DNA of 64,000 bases from Pontixanthobacter aestiaquae (GCF_009827455.1 NZ_WTYZ01000001.1:682001-746000), one strand, 5' to 3'. Positions 53,954-63,515 are shown, counted from the first letter of the stretch. Notes: generated from the letters alone by a model not told the origin. Numbers and translations: made by a program.

Positions 53954-56137
53954 GTGATTCGAACCTCCACTCGCCCCGCAATTATTGGCGTTTCTTCCTT
54001 TGCTCTGCTGGCTGGCTTGCCGCTGGTACCTGCCTATGCGCAGGATCAAGCGAGCGGAACCGCAGCGACGGACGCTGAACGCGTCGATGACGATTTGCAC
54101 GATCGCCGTATTTCGCCCGACGGCGAGATTGTCGTGACTGCCATTGGACTGACCCAGCTTGATGTCCTTGCGGGCACGTCGGTGATTGAGGGTGCAGAGT
54201 TGCAGCGCAATCTGGACGGCCAGCTTGGCAATGTTCTTGCCAAGCTTCCCGGCGTATCGGCCACGGGCTTCTCGCCGGGCGCGTCGCGCCCCGTGCTGCG
54301 CGGCTTTTCCGGCGAACGCGTGAAGGTTCTGAATGATGGTATCGGCGCAATTGATGCGTCCAACACATCCGACGATCATGCGGTTACGATTGATCCCCTG
54401 ACCGCAGAACGTATTGAAGTTCTGCGCGGCCCAGCGGTTATTTTGTACGGAAGTCAGGCAATCGGCGGTGCGGTCAACGTGATCGATAAGCGCATTCCGC
54501 TGCGAGTGCCCGATGAAGCGTTCCATCTCGACACGATTATGTCGGCCGACACCGCGACCGGGCTGCTCGAAGGCGGCGCATCGCTTGATGTTCCGCTTAG
54601 CGACCGGTTTGTCGTCCATGTGAACGGTTCCTACCGTAATACGGATGATATCGAAATCCCCGGCTTTGCTGCTTCGGATGACTTGCGCGCCGATCTGTTT
54701 GCCGACGCTGCCGAAGAGGAAGATGAAGGCGAGTTGGAAGAGGCCGAGGAGCTGCGCGAAGCTGCAAATATCAGCGGTATCCTGCCCAATAGCGCGACCG
54801 AAACATGGAGCGCTGATCTGGGCTTCGCGTTCTTCGAAGGCGAAAGCAGTCTTGGCGCGGCCATTGGTATATATGACACGGTCTATGGCATCCCCAGCAA
54901 CCCCGACGGCGGCCATCACCACGGCGAAGAAGGCGAAGAGGATGGTGAAGAAGAGGAAGAGGGCGAAGAAGTCGTCACGATCGACCTTCGCCAGATCCGT
55001 GCCGATTTGCGCGGTAAGCTCGATCTTGGAAACGGCTTTTTCTCTGAATTGAACACGCGTGTCGGTTTCAGTGATTATACCCACACCGAGTTTGAAGGTG
55101 CCGAAGTTGGTACTGTTTTCAATGTATCGGGTATCGAAGCGCGGGCCGACTTGATCCAGAATCCGACTGACAATTGGCGCGGTTCGTTTGGTATCCAGTA
55201 TTACACGCGCGATTTTGAAGCGATCGGTGCGGAGGCGTTTGTCGCGCCAAACCGGACCGATCAATTCGCAATCTTTGGCCTTCAAGAGGTCGACTTCGGA
55301 AATCTGCAGCTCGAAGGGGCTTTGCGTTACGAAACCACCGATGTCGGTTCGCAAACGCTCGGCATCGACCGCGATTTTGATGCTTTTTCCGGCGCAATTT
55401 CGCTGGCCTATGAAACCGCCGATGGCTTGCGCTTTGGTGTGACCGGATCGCGCGCTGAACGTGCTCCAGCCGCTGAAGAGCTGTTCTCCAATGGTCCGCA
55501 TATTGCAACGCAGGCTTTCGAAATTGGCGACGTCAATCTCACCACCGAGAAAGCGTGGGGCGTAGAGGCGTTTGTTCGCGGCAATGTCGGTCCGGCCAGT
55601 ATCAGCTTCGCGGTCTTCCAGAACTGGTTTGATGACTACATCTCGCTTTTTGCCACCGGTCAGGAGGAAGACGATCTGCCGGTTTTCCAGTATGTTCAGG
55701 CCGATGCCAACTATTTCGGGATCGAAGGCGAGATACGCTATAATCTGATCGATACCGAACCGCTGTCTTTGCGTGCGGAACTGCGCGGCGATTATATCGA
55801 TGCCGAACTGACCGATGGCACACCGCTGCCGCGCATTCCGGCGCTCAACTTCCTCGGTGCGCTGGAAGCCGAGATGGACGATTTTGATATCCGCGGTGAA
55901 GTGCAATGGTTCGACGGTCAAGACAGTGTTGCACCGTTTGAGACTGCAACGGACAGCTTCACTTTCGTCAATGCATCGATCGCATGGCGACCGCTCAAGA
56001 ATATCGGCAACATCACTTTGATGCTGCAAGCGGAAAACATCTTTGATGTCGAAGGCCGTCGTCATTCGAGCTTCACCAAGGAGTTCGTTCCGCTGACGGG
56101 GCGCAATTTCAAAGTGAGTTTGCGCTCCAGTTTCTAA
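53954..56137 (+). CDS. TonB-dependent receptor, ZnuD-like (probable zinc uptake)
   Basis: The 727-residue outer-membrane protein has a signal peptide ending AYAQ, a TonB-box-like IVVTA near residue 60, a plug domain with LPGVSATGFSPGASRPVLRG and DDHAV, and a beta barrel ending in Phe (SLRSSF). Two surface-type loops are extremely acidic: residues about 252-270 (EEEDEGELEEAEE) and about 317-339 (GGHHHGEEGEEDGEEEEE), the second with His. Such His/Asp/Glu loops bind zinc in ZnuD. The start is GTG 53954 with AAAGG upstream. A Zur-box-like dyad lies just before it. Confidence 0.88.
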   Translation: MIRTSTRPAIIGVSSFALLAGLPLVPAYAQDQASGTAATDAERVDDDLHDRRISPDGEIVVTAIGLTQLDVLAGTSVIEGAELQRNLDGQLGNVLAKLPGVSATGFSPGASRPVLRGFSGERVKVLNDGIGAIDASNTSDDHAVTIDPLTAERIEVLRGPAVILYGSQAIGGAVNVIDKRIPLRVPDEAFHLDTIMSADTATGLLEGGASLDVPLSDRFVVHVNGSYRNTDDIEIPGFAASDDLRADLFADAAEEEDEGELEEAEELREAANISGILPNSATETWSADLGFAFFEGESSLGAAIGIYDTVYGIPSNPDGGHHHGEEGEEDGEEEEEGEEVVTIDLRQIRADLRGKLDLGNGFFSELNTRVGFSDYTHTEFEGAEVGTVFNVSGIEARADLIQNPTDNWRGSFGIQYYTRDFEAIGAEAFVAPNRTDQFAIFGLQEVDFGNLQLEGALRYETTDVGSQTLGIDRDFDAFSGAISLAYETADGLRFGVTGSRAERAPAAEELFSNGPHIATQAFEIGDVNLTTEKAWGVEAFVRGNVGPASISFAVFQNWFDDYISLFATGQEEDDLPVFQYVQADANYFGIEGEIRYNLIDTEPLSLRAELRGDYIDAELTDGTPLPRIPALNFLGALEAEMDDFDIRGEVQWFDGQDSVAPFETATDSFTFVNASIAWRPLKNIGNITLMLQAENIFDVEGRRHSSFTKEFVPLTGRNFKVSLRSSF

Positions 56138-56156
56138 GGCGGGCCGGATACCAATA

Positions 56157-56194
56157 CAAAGGGGCGCTTCGGTCATGACCGCGGCGCCCCTTTG
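56157..56194. terminator. Bidirectional terminator hairpin
   Basis: CAAAGGGGCGC (56157-56167) pairs perfectly with GCGCCCCTTTG (56184-56194). The loop holds a further GGTCATGACC palindrome. It lies between the convergent TonB receptor and the reductase, so it can end both transcripts. Confidence 0.88.
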
Positions 56195-56211
56195 CTTATA
56201 TGCTGGCGCTC

Positions 56212-57390
56212 TTACTCGACTGCGAAAGTCAGTTCGGCATTCTCTTCGAGCCGCTTGACCAGTGCTTCGCCGAGGAATGACCCGGGTGTTCCAATTCCGC
56301 CATCCGCGTCGCTCTCGAGCAGGCCAATTGCGGTTTCCGTAATCATCCGGCTGGTCGATCCATAGCCCGGATCATACTTGCCTTTGACGCCGTAATGGAT
56401 GGTTTCGCCATCGGGCATTTCACCGATGAACAACACGTCGTAGAAACCGTTTTCGCGTTCTTCCTTGGTCGGTCCTTCGCCCGGTTTGGGCGGTTTCGCG
56501 CCGAACGGGTTCTTGAGCATTTCCGCAGCAGCTTTGGCGGCCTTCTCGCCCATTTCGCCCGCGCTGGTCAGCATCATTTCGTCATATTTGAAATCCTCGC
56601 CATAGGGGTGGCCAAGGAGGAAGTTGGTCCGGTGGACGTTCTTGGTGTTGATCGCTGCCATAATAAACGGCGCGGCCCATTTGCCCAGATCCTTGTCATA
56701 TTCGGGGATCAGACCCGAAGGCTGCGAAGGGCCTTCGAAGCCCGGGGTCAGCCCGAAAGAGCTTTGCAGGATCGGGATCAGCTTGGGATTTTTGGCGATG
56801 CTTTTCATCGTCGCGGTCAGGCTGGCTGCGGTGCCGCCGCTGAAGGTTCCGGCCATGGCGCGAACGCGGCCTTTGACGCGCGGCGCAGGTTTGCCGAACT
56901 TCGCCTTGGCTTCGTTCTGGAGCATCAGCACGCCGAGATCGAACGGGATCGAATCGAAACCGCTCGAGAAACAGATCCGCGCGCCGCTCGCTTTGGCGAG
57001 GTCTTCATGCTTGTCGATCATCTCGCGCATCCAGCCGGGCTCGCCGCACAGATCGGTGTAATCCGTGCCTTCGCGGGCGCAGGCTTCGACCAGCTCGTTA
57101 CCGTAAAGCTGGTACGGACCGACGGTGGTCAGAACGACTTTGGTCTTTTGAACCATGTCGGTCAGGCTGTCGGGATCGGAAGCATCGGCCACGATCAGCG
57201 GCGTATCCTTGGGCGCGCCGATCAGATCGCGGACATCTTCAAGCTTCGACTGGTTGCGGCCCGCCATCGCCCATTTCGGCGCATCTTTGCGGTCCCCGTA
57301 ATGCTGGACCAGATATTCGGCGACAAGGCGTCCGGTATAGCCGGTCGCGCCATAGACGACGATATCGAACTCTCTGTTCTCTTTACTCAT
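56212..57390 (-). CDS. Saccharopine-dehydrogenase-like / trans-acting enoyl reductase family protein
   Basis: The 392-residue protein has a Rossmann N-terminus (DIVVYGATGYTGRLVAEYL), VVLTTVGPYQLYGN, YTDLCGEPGWMREMI and RICFSSGFDSIPFDLG, the features of the saccharopine dehydrogenase-like family that includes mycobacterial trans-acting enoyl reductases and eukaryotic SCCPDH. The actual substrate is unknown; a lipid or lysine-related role is possible. It is convergent with the TonB receptor and ends at the shared terminator. Confidence 0.88.
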   Translation of the reverse strand: MSKENREFDIVVYGATGYTGRLVAEYLVQHYGDRKDAPKWAMAGRNQSKLEDVRDLIGAPKDTPLIVADASDPDSLTDMVQKTKVVLTTVGPYQLYGNELVEACAREGTDYTDLCGEPGWMREMIDKHEDLAKASGARICFSSGFDSIPFDLGVLMLQNEAKAKFGKPAPRVKGRVRAMAGTFSGGTAASLTATMKSIAKNPKLIPILQSSFGLTPGFEGPSQPSGLIPEYDKDLGKWAAPFIMAAINTKNVHRTNFLLGHPYGEDFKYDEMMLTSAGEMGEKAAKAAAEMLKNPFGAKPPKPGEGPTKEERENGFYDVLFIGEMPDGETIHYGVKGKYDPGYGSTSRMITETAIGLLESDADGGIGTPGSFLGEALVKRLEENAELTFAVE

Positions 57391-57914
57391 TGAACTCTCC
57401 TTTGCGCGCCGTGATGCGCCGTGACGCGGCGCGAGTCAAAGCCGTTACGGCATGGCGGGACATTGGCAGAGGGTGCACCGAGCGGCCCAGGTGTTGACAC
57501 ATGTGACACTGTTCCTGCGATTTCCTGTCACCTTGCGCCGAAAAGTGTCGCTTTGTGGAAGAAACTGCCGCCTTGTGACGAAAAGCGTAACTTCGCTGGC
57601 TCAATTGAAATTCCGTCATCCACTTTCGTCACCCTGTCTCGGGGGCCGGGGCGACTGATCGATGATATGGCTGGACGCAGGCGACACATGAGCGACAAAG
57701 GCGACAGTGTGTCGCTTTCGCGAATGGGTCCTATATCTTTGTTATATATTTACTTTTCGTCAAGAACGACATTGACTTGGGTGTGTAGTGCCTCGGGGGC
57801 GGTTTGGACGCTTGCGCCCAGTGACAATAAAGATGCATGATCCACACCTCTTCCAACTTTGCCGAATTACGAATGGCGGCTCGATTTAGCAGGTCGGCGA
57901 CGTGTAGGAAAATG
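57391..57914. other. Intergenic region rich in GTGACA/GTCACC motifs
   Basis: No convincing gene lies here. Between 57490 and 57720 the motif (T)GTGACA/TGTCACC/GTGTCGC recurs at least six times at 20-40 base intervals: GACACATGTGACACTG near 57496, CTGTCACC near 57525, AGTGTCGCTTTGTG, CTTGTGACG, TCGTCACCCTGTC and GGCGACAGTGTGTCGCTTTC. The last is itself an inverted repeat. The same motif is seen at 35805-35829. This could be a cluster of binding sites or a degraded repeat array. Confidence 0.5.
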
Positions 57915-58244
57915 ATGATTGGTAGCTGGCTGGTGGGCGCAGACATTGTGAGCATTGCATGCTTTGCTTATTCTCGACGAATGACACCATCATTGACGAA
58001 CATCCGTGAAGAGCTTTTCGCTCTTGAAGAAAGGCAAGCTCAAGAAAGTCAGGAGACACTCGCTGAGTTTATCCCAGACGGACAGGAATTCGTGGTTCGT
58101 TTGAACGAACCAGCTGCCGTGCATCTCTGTCGGCAAATCCTAGATTGCGTGACCAAAGATTTTTCAGGAGCGCATTGTCACTTTGACGACCACAATTTCG
58201 TCGATAAAGGTAAAGGCCGACTGAGAATTGAAAAGATTTGTTAG
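57915..58244 (+). CDS. Hypothetical protein
   Basis: The 109-residue frame has a hydrophobic start (MIGSWLVGADIVSIACFAY), then an acidic helical segment (REELFALEERQAQESQETLAEF) and a Cys/His-rich end (AHCHFDDHNFVDKG). AGGAAA lies near ATG 57915; the frame opens at 57837, and 57981 (MTPSLTN) would remove the hydrophobic part. GC is lower than in neighbours. No family is recognised. It is convergent with dcd. Confidence 0.5.
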   Translation: MIGSWLVGADIVSIACFAYSRRMTPSLTNIREELFALEERQAQESQETLAEFIPDGQEFVVRLNEPAAVHLCRQILDCVTKDFSGAHCHFDDHNFVDKGKGRLRIEKIC

Positions 58245-58284
58245 GCGTGCGCAATCAGACTAGCTCTGCCGAAGAACTTCCCAA

Positions 58285-58839
58285 TCAAAGCTTCGGCAGC
58301 GTCACGCCCTTCTGGCCCATATATTTTCCCGCGCGGTCGGCATAGGTCACCTCCGGCCGTTCGTTCCCCTTCAGGAACAGGAACTGGCACGCGCCTTCAT
58401 TGGCGTAGATCTTTGCGGGCAATGGTGTTGTGTTGGAAAATTCCAGCGTCACATGGCCTTCCCAGCCTGGCTCCAGCGGGGTGACATTCACGATGATCCC
58501 GCAGCGCGCATAGGTGCTTTTGCCAAGGCAGATGACCAGCACGTCTTCGGGAATGCGGAAATATTCGACCGTGCGTGCCAGTGCGAAGCTGTTGGGCGGG
58601 ATGATGCAGACATCGGTTTCGCGGTCGACGAAGTTTTTCGGGTCGAACTCCTTGGGATCGACAATCGTGCTGTCGACATTGGTGAAGATTTTAAACTCGG
58701 GCGCGACCCGCGCGTCATAGCCGAAAGAGCTGAGGCCGTAGGAAATGCAGCCGTCGCGCCGCTGCGCCTCCACGAAGGGCTCAATCATGCCCTTTTCTTG
58801 CGCTGCGGACCGTATCCATTTGTCGCTGAGAATCGCCAT
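58285..58839 (-). CDS. dcd: dCTP deaminase
   Basis: Dcd deaminates dCTP to dUTP, supplying the thymidylate pathway. The 184-residue trimeric dUTPase-fold protein has [13 protein letters not shown], the active-site [26 protein letters not shown] and [17 protein letters not shown] with the catalytic Glu, and a C-terminal YMGQKG. The length is normal. It lies apart from the ribonucleotide reductase genes but serves the same dNTP supply. Confidence 0.96.
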   Translation of the reverse strand: MAILSDKWIRSAAQEKGMIEPFVEAQRRDGCISYGLSSFGYDARVAPEFKIFTNVDSTIVDPKEFDPKNFVDRETDVCIIPPNSFALARTVEYFRIPEDVLVICLGKSTYARCGIIVNVTPLEPGWEGHVTLEFSNTTPLPAKIYANEGACQFLFLKGNERPEVTYADRAGKYMGQKGVTLPKL

Positions 58840-58893
58840 GGATCTGTGATTCCCGAGCTAAGCGATGTGGGCAAGGTTGCGCGCTATCTTATC

Positions 58894-59024
58894 CCCCTCC
58901 TCTTTAGAGGAGGGGTCAAGGGGTGGTGGCGACGCGGCAGCGTCGTTCTGGACCTCGCACCACCCCGCTGCGACTAAGGAGCAAGCTCCTAAGTCTCGCT
59001 GCCCCTCCTCTAAAGAGGAGGGGC
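58894..59024. repeat. Nested palindromic element (copy 1)
   Basis: Perfect hairpins CCCCTCCTCT/AGAGGAGGGG stand at both ends (58894-58915 and 59003-59024). Inside, GGGGTGGTG pairs with CACCACCCC near 58968. The architecture is hairpin, inner inverted repeat, hairpin, and it is the same as in the element at 59625-59714. It can serve as a bidirectional terminator between dcd and the gene at 59033, and resembles mobile MITE/REPIN-like units. Confidence 0.8.
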
Positions 59025-59032
59025 CGAGCGCG

Positions 59033-59578
59033 TCACTTTACCTTCTTCGCGCCCAGATGCGGGTTCTTCTCGCCGATATAATTGAGCCACTTTTTCGGCT
59101 TGCGCAGCATTTTCTTGGGATAGTCGACTGTGATGCCGGCGATTTGCGCCATCGCGCCGACGAAATGGAGGCAATTGCGCTTTTCCAGATCGTAAAATTT
59201 GCCCGGAGCATCGCGCCAACTGCGCATCGTTGCGCGCACTTTGGCCACTTGCGCATCGCTCAGCGTCACAGTGAAATGCACATTGGTCTTTCTGATATAT
59301 TTGTCTTTTTCGATCAGAATGTCATGCTCCACCGGCCCGCGCAGGATGGCGGTCGATACTTTCTTCGCGGTGAAGCCGTAATTCTCGTCGACCTTTGTCC
59401 CGTCCTTCATCGTTCCGGTGAGACGCACGAAGGTATGCGGATAACGCCCGAAAAAATAGGATCCGTTGAAGCTGTGAAACGCCATTTTGACTTCGGCGGC
59501 GGCGGGCAGCGACCAGCCTGACAGGATCATGGCGAGTGTCAGTGACAGTAGGCGGAGCGCAGCGTTCAGTCGGAGCAT
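59033..59578 (-). CDS. Secreted protein, possibly with a permuted papain-like (NlpC/P60-type) fold
   Basis: The 181-residue protein has a signal peptide (MLRLNAALRLLSLTLAMILSGWSLPAAAE) and two motifs spaced like a permuted papain fold: YPHTFVRL (His) near residue 48 and KRNCLHFVGAMAQIAG (Cys) near residue 134. It ends with a strongly basic tail (KKMLRKPKKW, GAKKVK). The fold is suggested by the pattern only. The gene is bracketed by two palindromic elements. Confidence 0.72.
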   Translation of the reverse strand: MLRLNAALRLLSLTLAMILSGWSLPAAAEVKMAFHSFNGSYFFGRYPHTFVRLTGTMKDGTKVDENYGFTAKKVSTAILRGPVEHDILIEKDKYIRKTNVHFTVTLSDAQVAKVRATMRSWRDAPGKFYDLEKRNCLHFVGAMAQIAGITVDYPKKMLRKPKKWLNYIGEKNPHLGAKKVK

Positions 59579-59624
59579 GCGACGCGTTTAACAAAGAGTG
59601 GACTGAACCTCTACTAAAGTTTCA

Positions 59625-59714
59625 CCCCTCCCTGGAGGGAGGGGAAGGGGTGGGTGTTCGACATTGGTTACCCGCGCCGTACACCCCCACCCAACCTCCC
59701 CCTCAAGGGGGAGG
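59625..59714. repeat. Nested palindromic element (copy 2)
   Basis: CCCCTCCCT/AGGGAGGGG (59625-59644) and CCTCCCCCT/AGGGGGAGG (59695-59714) are perfect hairpins at the ends. Inside lies GGGGTGGGTG opposite CACCCCCACCC. It has the same layout as copy 1, with a different spacer and arm sequence. It sits between the secreted protein and putA, near their ends, and may act as a terminator for putA. Confidence 0.8.
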
Positions 59715-59722
59715 AGACGATC

Positions 59723-62700
59723 TTAACTCGCCAGCAAACTCGCATTACCGCCCGCTGCCGTCGTGTCGATGCAGACCACGCGTTCGGTGGCGAAGCGCGC
59801 GACATAATGCGGCCCTCCGGCTTTGGGGCCTGTGCCCGAAAGACCTTCGCCGCCAAAGGGCTGGCTTTCCACGACTGCACCGATCTGGTTACGATTGACG
59901 TAGAAATTGCCGACGCGGGCCCGCGCCTCGACGAACCGGCGGGTCTCTTCGATACGGCTGTGTAGCCCGAGCGTCAGGCCAAAACCGGTTGTGTTGATGT
60001 CATCGACAACCGCGCCGAGATCTTCGCCCTTGAAGCGCGCCACATGCAGCACCGGCCCGAAGTTCTCGCGCTTGAGATCAAGGATCGAATCCAGTTCGAT
60101 TATTGTCGGCGCGACAAAGCAGCCCGCGCCAGTGCCTTTCGGCAGTTTGCGCCGCCAGACTTTGCGCCCTGCTTTCTTGCGGCGGGCAATATGGCGTTCG
60201 AGTGCAGCTTTGGCGTCGGGGTCGATGACCGGGCCGACATCGGTCGCTAGATTGACGGGGTCACCGATATGCAGCGCTTCGAATGCGCCGTGGATCATTT
60301 CGAGCGTCTCGTCGTAAATGTCGTCTTGCAAATAGAGCATTCGCAAGGCCGAGCAGCGCTGGCCCGCGCTTTGGAAGGCGCTGGCCACGACATCGCGTGT
60401 GACTTGTTCGGGCAATGCCGAGGAATCGACGATCATCGCATTCTGCCCGCCGGTTTCGGCAATGAATGTCGCGATAGGCCCGTCGCGCGCGGCCAGCGTG
60501 CGGTTGATCGCGCGGGCGGTGTCGGTCGATCCGGTGAAGGCCACGCCTGCCAGGCGCGGGTCGCTGGTAATCAGCGCGCCCACATCGCCCGCCCCGGGGA
60601 GCAGTTGGAAAACCTCTTCGGGGATGCCTGCGTCATGGCAAAGCTTCACTGCCAATGCCGCGATGAGCGGGGTTTGCTCGGCTGGCTTGGCGACCACCGT
60701 ATTGCCCGCAGCCAGCGCTGCAGCCGCGGGGCCGATAAAGATTGCCAGCGGGAAGTTCCACGGGCTGATGGTGGCAAACACGCCGCGGCCTGCGAGGCTG
60801 AGGCGGTTCTCCTCCCCGGTCGGGCCGGGGAGCAAGAAGGGCTCCGAACACAGATGCCGCGCTTCCGATGCGTAATAGCGCAGGAAGTCCACGGCCTCGC
60901 GCAATTCCAACACGGCATCGAGCAGCGTCTTGCCCGCTTCGCGCTGGCACAGCGACAGGAACTCGTCGGTATGCGCCTCGAAAGCGTCGGCAGCCGCTTC
61001 GAGCAGTACTGCGCGTTTCTCGCCGCCCAGCGCATTCCAGCCCGGTTGTATCGCGTTTGCTTTTGCAATCGCCAGCTCGATTTCTTCAGGCAGGCTGTCG
61101 CGCCGCGTGCCGACTTCGCTGGTCAAATCCTGCGGCTTGTTGATCGGCGCAATCTCGGCTTCGAAACCGGGGTCTTCCGAGCAGAATGTCGGTTCTGCAT
61201 GCCAGTGCTTTTCCTCCAGAGCGGCAATCCGCTGCATCAGCGGTTCGCGCACCAGCGGATCGGACAGATCTACCCCGGCACTGTTCACCCGCCCCGGGAA
61301 GATATCGGTGGGCAGCGGGATTGATGGATTGCGCTTGGGCTCGAGCGCCGCGATGTCCGTCACCGGATCGGTCGCGAGTTCAGCGGCTGGAACCTCTGCG
61401 TCGGCCATCCGGTTGACGAAAGACGAGTTCGCCCCGTTCTCCAGCAGGCGGCGGACCAGATAGGCGAGCAGATCCTTGTGGCTTCCGACCGGCGCATAGA
61501 TCCGCACTGGCGTCCGCTGCTTACCCTCCAGTTTCGCCAGCTCTTCGAAAATATCCTCGCCCATCCCGTGCAGGCGCTGGAACTCGAAATCGGTATCGTG
61601 GCGCGAGTCAGCGACCAAGGCCTTGATCGCGCCGACGGTGTAGGCGTTATGCGTTGCAAAAGCCGGATAGATCGCATCGCCCGCATCGATCAGCTTGGAT
61701 GCGCAAGCGAGGTAGGAGACATCGGTCGCGATCTTGCGCGTGAAGACCGGATAATCGGTGTATCCGCCGACTTGCGACACCTTGATTTCGGTATCCCAAT
61801 AGGCGCCTTTGACGAGGCGCACCATCAGGCGCCGGTCATGCCGCCGTGCCAGCTTGACGACCCAGTCGCACAGCGGCGCGGCGCGTTTCTGGTAGGCCTG
61901 GATTGCAAGGCCGAAACCGCCCCAACGGGTACCGTCGCTCTTGACGAAGATCTGGTCATCGGCGGCCAGCGTTTCGATGATGTCCATCGATATTTCGAGC
62001 CGTTCTGCCTCCTCCGCATCGATAGTGAAATGCATATTCGCATCGCGCGCTTTGATCGCGAGCGCTTTAAGGATCGGTACCAGTGCAGCGGTGACTTCCC
62101 CGGCATGGGTGAAAAAGTATTTCGGATGCAGCGCCGACAGTTTGACCGAGATACCCGGCGATGTACCGATCTGCCCGTCGGTCTCTCCGGAAAGCCGCTC
62201 GATCGCATCCTCATACGCGACGCGATACCGCTCGGCGTCCTTGTAGGTCATCGCCGCTTCGCCGAGCATGTCGAAGCTATGCGTCAGCCCTTGCCTGCGT
62301 TCCGGTGCAGCGCGTTTGAGCGCTTCCTTGATCGACCGGCCAAACACGAATTGACCGCCCAGAATACGCATCGCCTGCAATGTGGCCTTGCGGATCACCG
62401 GCTCGCCAAGACGGCCAACGGTCCGTTTCAGCGTGGTTTTCATACCCTGCTGCTGCTCGTCCGGGCGTTCCAGCACTTCGCCGGTGAGCATAAGCGAAAA
62501 CGTCGCCGCGTTGACGAAAGTGGAAGAGCTTTCACCCAGATGCTCGCCCCAGTCGATATCGCCGATCTTGTCGCGGATCAGCAGGTCTGCCGTGGCGATA
62601 TCTGGCACGCGCAACAGAGCTTCGGCGAGGCACATCAGCGCAATGCCTTCCTCAGTATCGAGCCCGAATTGCTGCAGGAACGCATCGATCCCGCTGGCCT

Positions 62701-62866
62701 TGCGGCGGCGCGCGCCTTCGATCAGTTCGACCGCAGTGTCTGCCGCCATATCATGCAGTTTGGATGCAGGTCCGGCCTGCTTCATCCGTTCGGCGATGCA
62801 GGCATTTTCTTCCTGCCGGTATGCGAGACGAAGGTTGGAACGATCAAGCGGAGCGGGGTGTGTCAT
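59723..62866 (-). CDS. putA: Bifunctional proline dehydrogenase / P5C dehydrogenase
   Basis: PutA oxidises proline to glutamate in two steps. The 1047-residue protein has a proline dehydrogenase barrel (SVKLSALHPKYFFTHAGEV, the FAD and substrate His/Arg region DTEIK, RRLLENGANSSFVNRM) and an aldehyde dehydrogenase domain (VFATISPWNFPLAI, FTGSTDTARAI, catalytic Glu in AETGGQNAM, catalytic Cys in SAGQRCSALRML). The N-terminal ribbon-helix-helix DNA-binding domain of E. coli PutA is absent, so it is a bifunctional and not a trifunctional enzyme. No putP is seen. Confidence 0.97.
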   Translation of the reverse strand: MTHPAPLDRSNLRLAYRQEENACIAERMKQAGPASKLHDMAADTAVELIEGARRRKASGIDAFLQQFGLDTEEGIALMCLAEALLRVPDIATADLLIRDKIGDIDWGEHLGESSSTFVNAATFSLMLTGEVLERPDEQQQGMKTTLKRTVGRLGEPVIRKATLQAMRILGGQFVFGRSIKEALKRAAPERRQGLTHSFDMLGEAAMTYKDAERYRVAYEDAIERLSGETDGQIGTSPGISVKLSALHPKYFFTHAGEVTAALVPILKALAIKARDANMHFTIDAEEAERLEISMDIIETLAADDQIFVKSDGTRWGGFGLAIQAYQKRAAPLCDWVVKLARRHDRRLMVRLVKGAYWDTEIKVSQVGGYTDYPVFTRKIATDVSYLACASKLIDAGDAIYPAFATHNAYTVGAIKALVADSRHDTDFEFQRLHGMGEDIFEELAKLEGKQRTPVRIYAPVGSHKDLLAYLVRRLLENGANSSFVNRMADAEVPAAELATDPVTDIAALEPKRNPSIPLPTDIFPGRVNSAGVDLSDPLVREPLMQRIAALEEKHWHAEPTFCSEDPGFEAEIAPINKPQDLTSEVGTRRDSLPEEIELAIAKANAIQPGWNALGGEKRAVLLEAAADAFEAHTDEFLSLCQREAGKTLLDAVLELREAVDFLRYYASEARHLCSEPFLLPGPTGEENRLSLAGRGVFATISPWNFPLAIFIGPAAAALAAGNTVVAKPAEQTPLIAALAVKLCHDAGIPEEVFQLLPGAGDVGALITSDPRLAGVAFTGSTDTARAINRTLAARDGPIATFIAETGGQNAMIVDSSALPEQVTRDVVASAFQSAGQRCSALRMLYLQDDIYDETLEMIHGAFEALHIGDPVNLATDVGPVIDPDAKAALERHIARRKKAGRKVWRRKLPKGTGAGCFVAPTIIELDSILDLKRENFGPVLHVARFKGEDLGAVVDDINTTGFGLTLGLHSRIEETRRFVEARARVGNFYVNRNQIGAVVESQPFGGEGLSGTGPKAGGPHYVARFATERVVCIDTTAAGGNASLLAS

Positions 62867-62977
62867 GGGCGACTCAATCCATAGATGTACAATTCGCGCG
62901 GGATGGACTTAGTTACAGTTGCAATCAAGTGCTTGCATGCGCATGGTCCGCGCCGCACCGGAGAGAGGAATAATTAT

Positions 62978-63430
62978 ATGGCAGGGCGGCATTTCGACGA
63001 GTGGCAAATGGGCGACCGGATAGAGCACGAGATTCGCCGGACTGTAACCGAAACCGACAATCTCCTGTTTTCGACCATGACGCATAATCCGCAGCCGCTG
63101 CATCTGGATATGGAAGCTGCGAAAGAGTCCGAATTTGGCCAGATATTGGTGAACGGGACTTTCACATTCTCGCTGATGGTCGGCCTGTCGGTCGGCGACA
63201 CCACGCTGGGGACGCTGGTCGCCAATCTCGGTTATGACAAGCTGGTCATGCCCAAACCGGTTTTCATTGGCGATACTTTGCGCGCGACGAGCGAAGTCAC
63301 CGCGCTGAAAGAGTCAAAATCGCGTCCCAACGCCGGGATCGTCACTTTCACGCACGAATTGCTGAACCAGCGTGATGAAATTGTGGTGCGCTGCAGCCGT
63401 TCGGCTTTGCTCAAGAAGGCAGCCGCGTGA
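62978..63430 (+). CDS. MaoC-family dehydratase
   Basis: The 150-residue hotdog-fold protein has the hydratase-2-like motif [14 protein letters not shown] (active-site Asn/His region) near residue 30, followed by [16 protein letters not shown]. Related enzymes hydrate enoyl-CoA or mesaconyl-CoA-type substrates; the exact one is unknown. ATG 62978 is family-like and has GAGAGGAA upstream. It is divergent from putA, and its leader region also contains the putA promoter. Confidence 0.88.
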   Translation: MAGRHFDEWQMGDRIEHEIRRTVTETDNLLFSTMTHNPQPLHLDMEAAKESEFGQILVNGTFTFSLMVGLSVGDTTLGTLVANLGYDKLVMPKPVFIGDTLRATSEVTALKESKSRPNAGIVTFTHELLNQRDEIVVRCSRSALLKKAAA

Positions 63431-63515
63431 CCGCCCCATAACTTGACCGCCCGATAATATGTGGCATTCTGCAACTGATTAGACCGCGAGCCAATCGCGG
63501 CGCAGGAGGGGTGTT

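Noticed and set aside
53570..56176. 868-codon minus-strand frame opposite the TonB receptor
   Set aside because: Such long antisense frames are common opposite high-GC genes. The plus strand has a signal peptide, plug and barrel features.
57731..57955. Minus-strand frame opposite the hypothetical gene at 57915
   Set aside because: No ribosome site or recognisable domain, and it runs through the GTGACA motif region.
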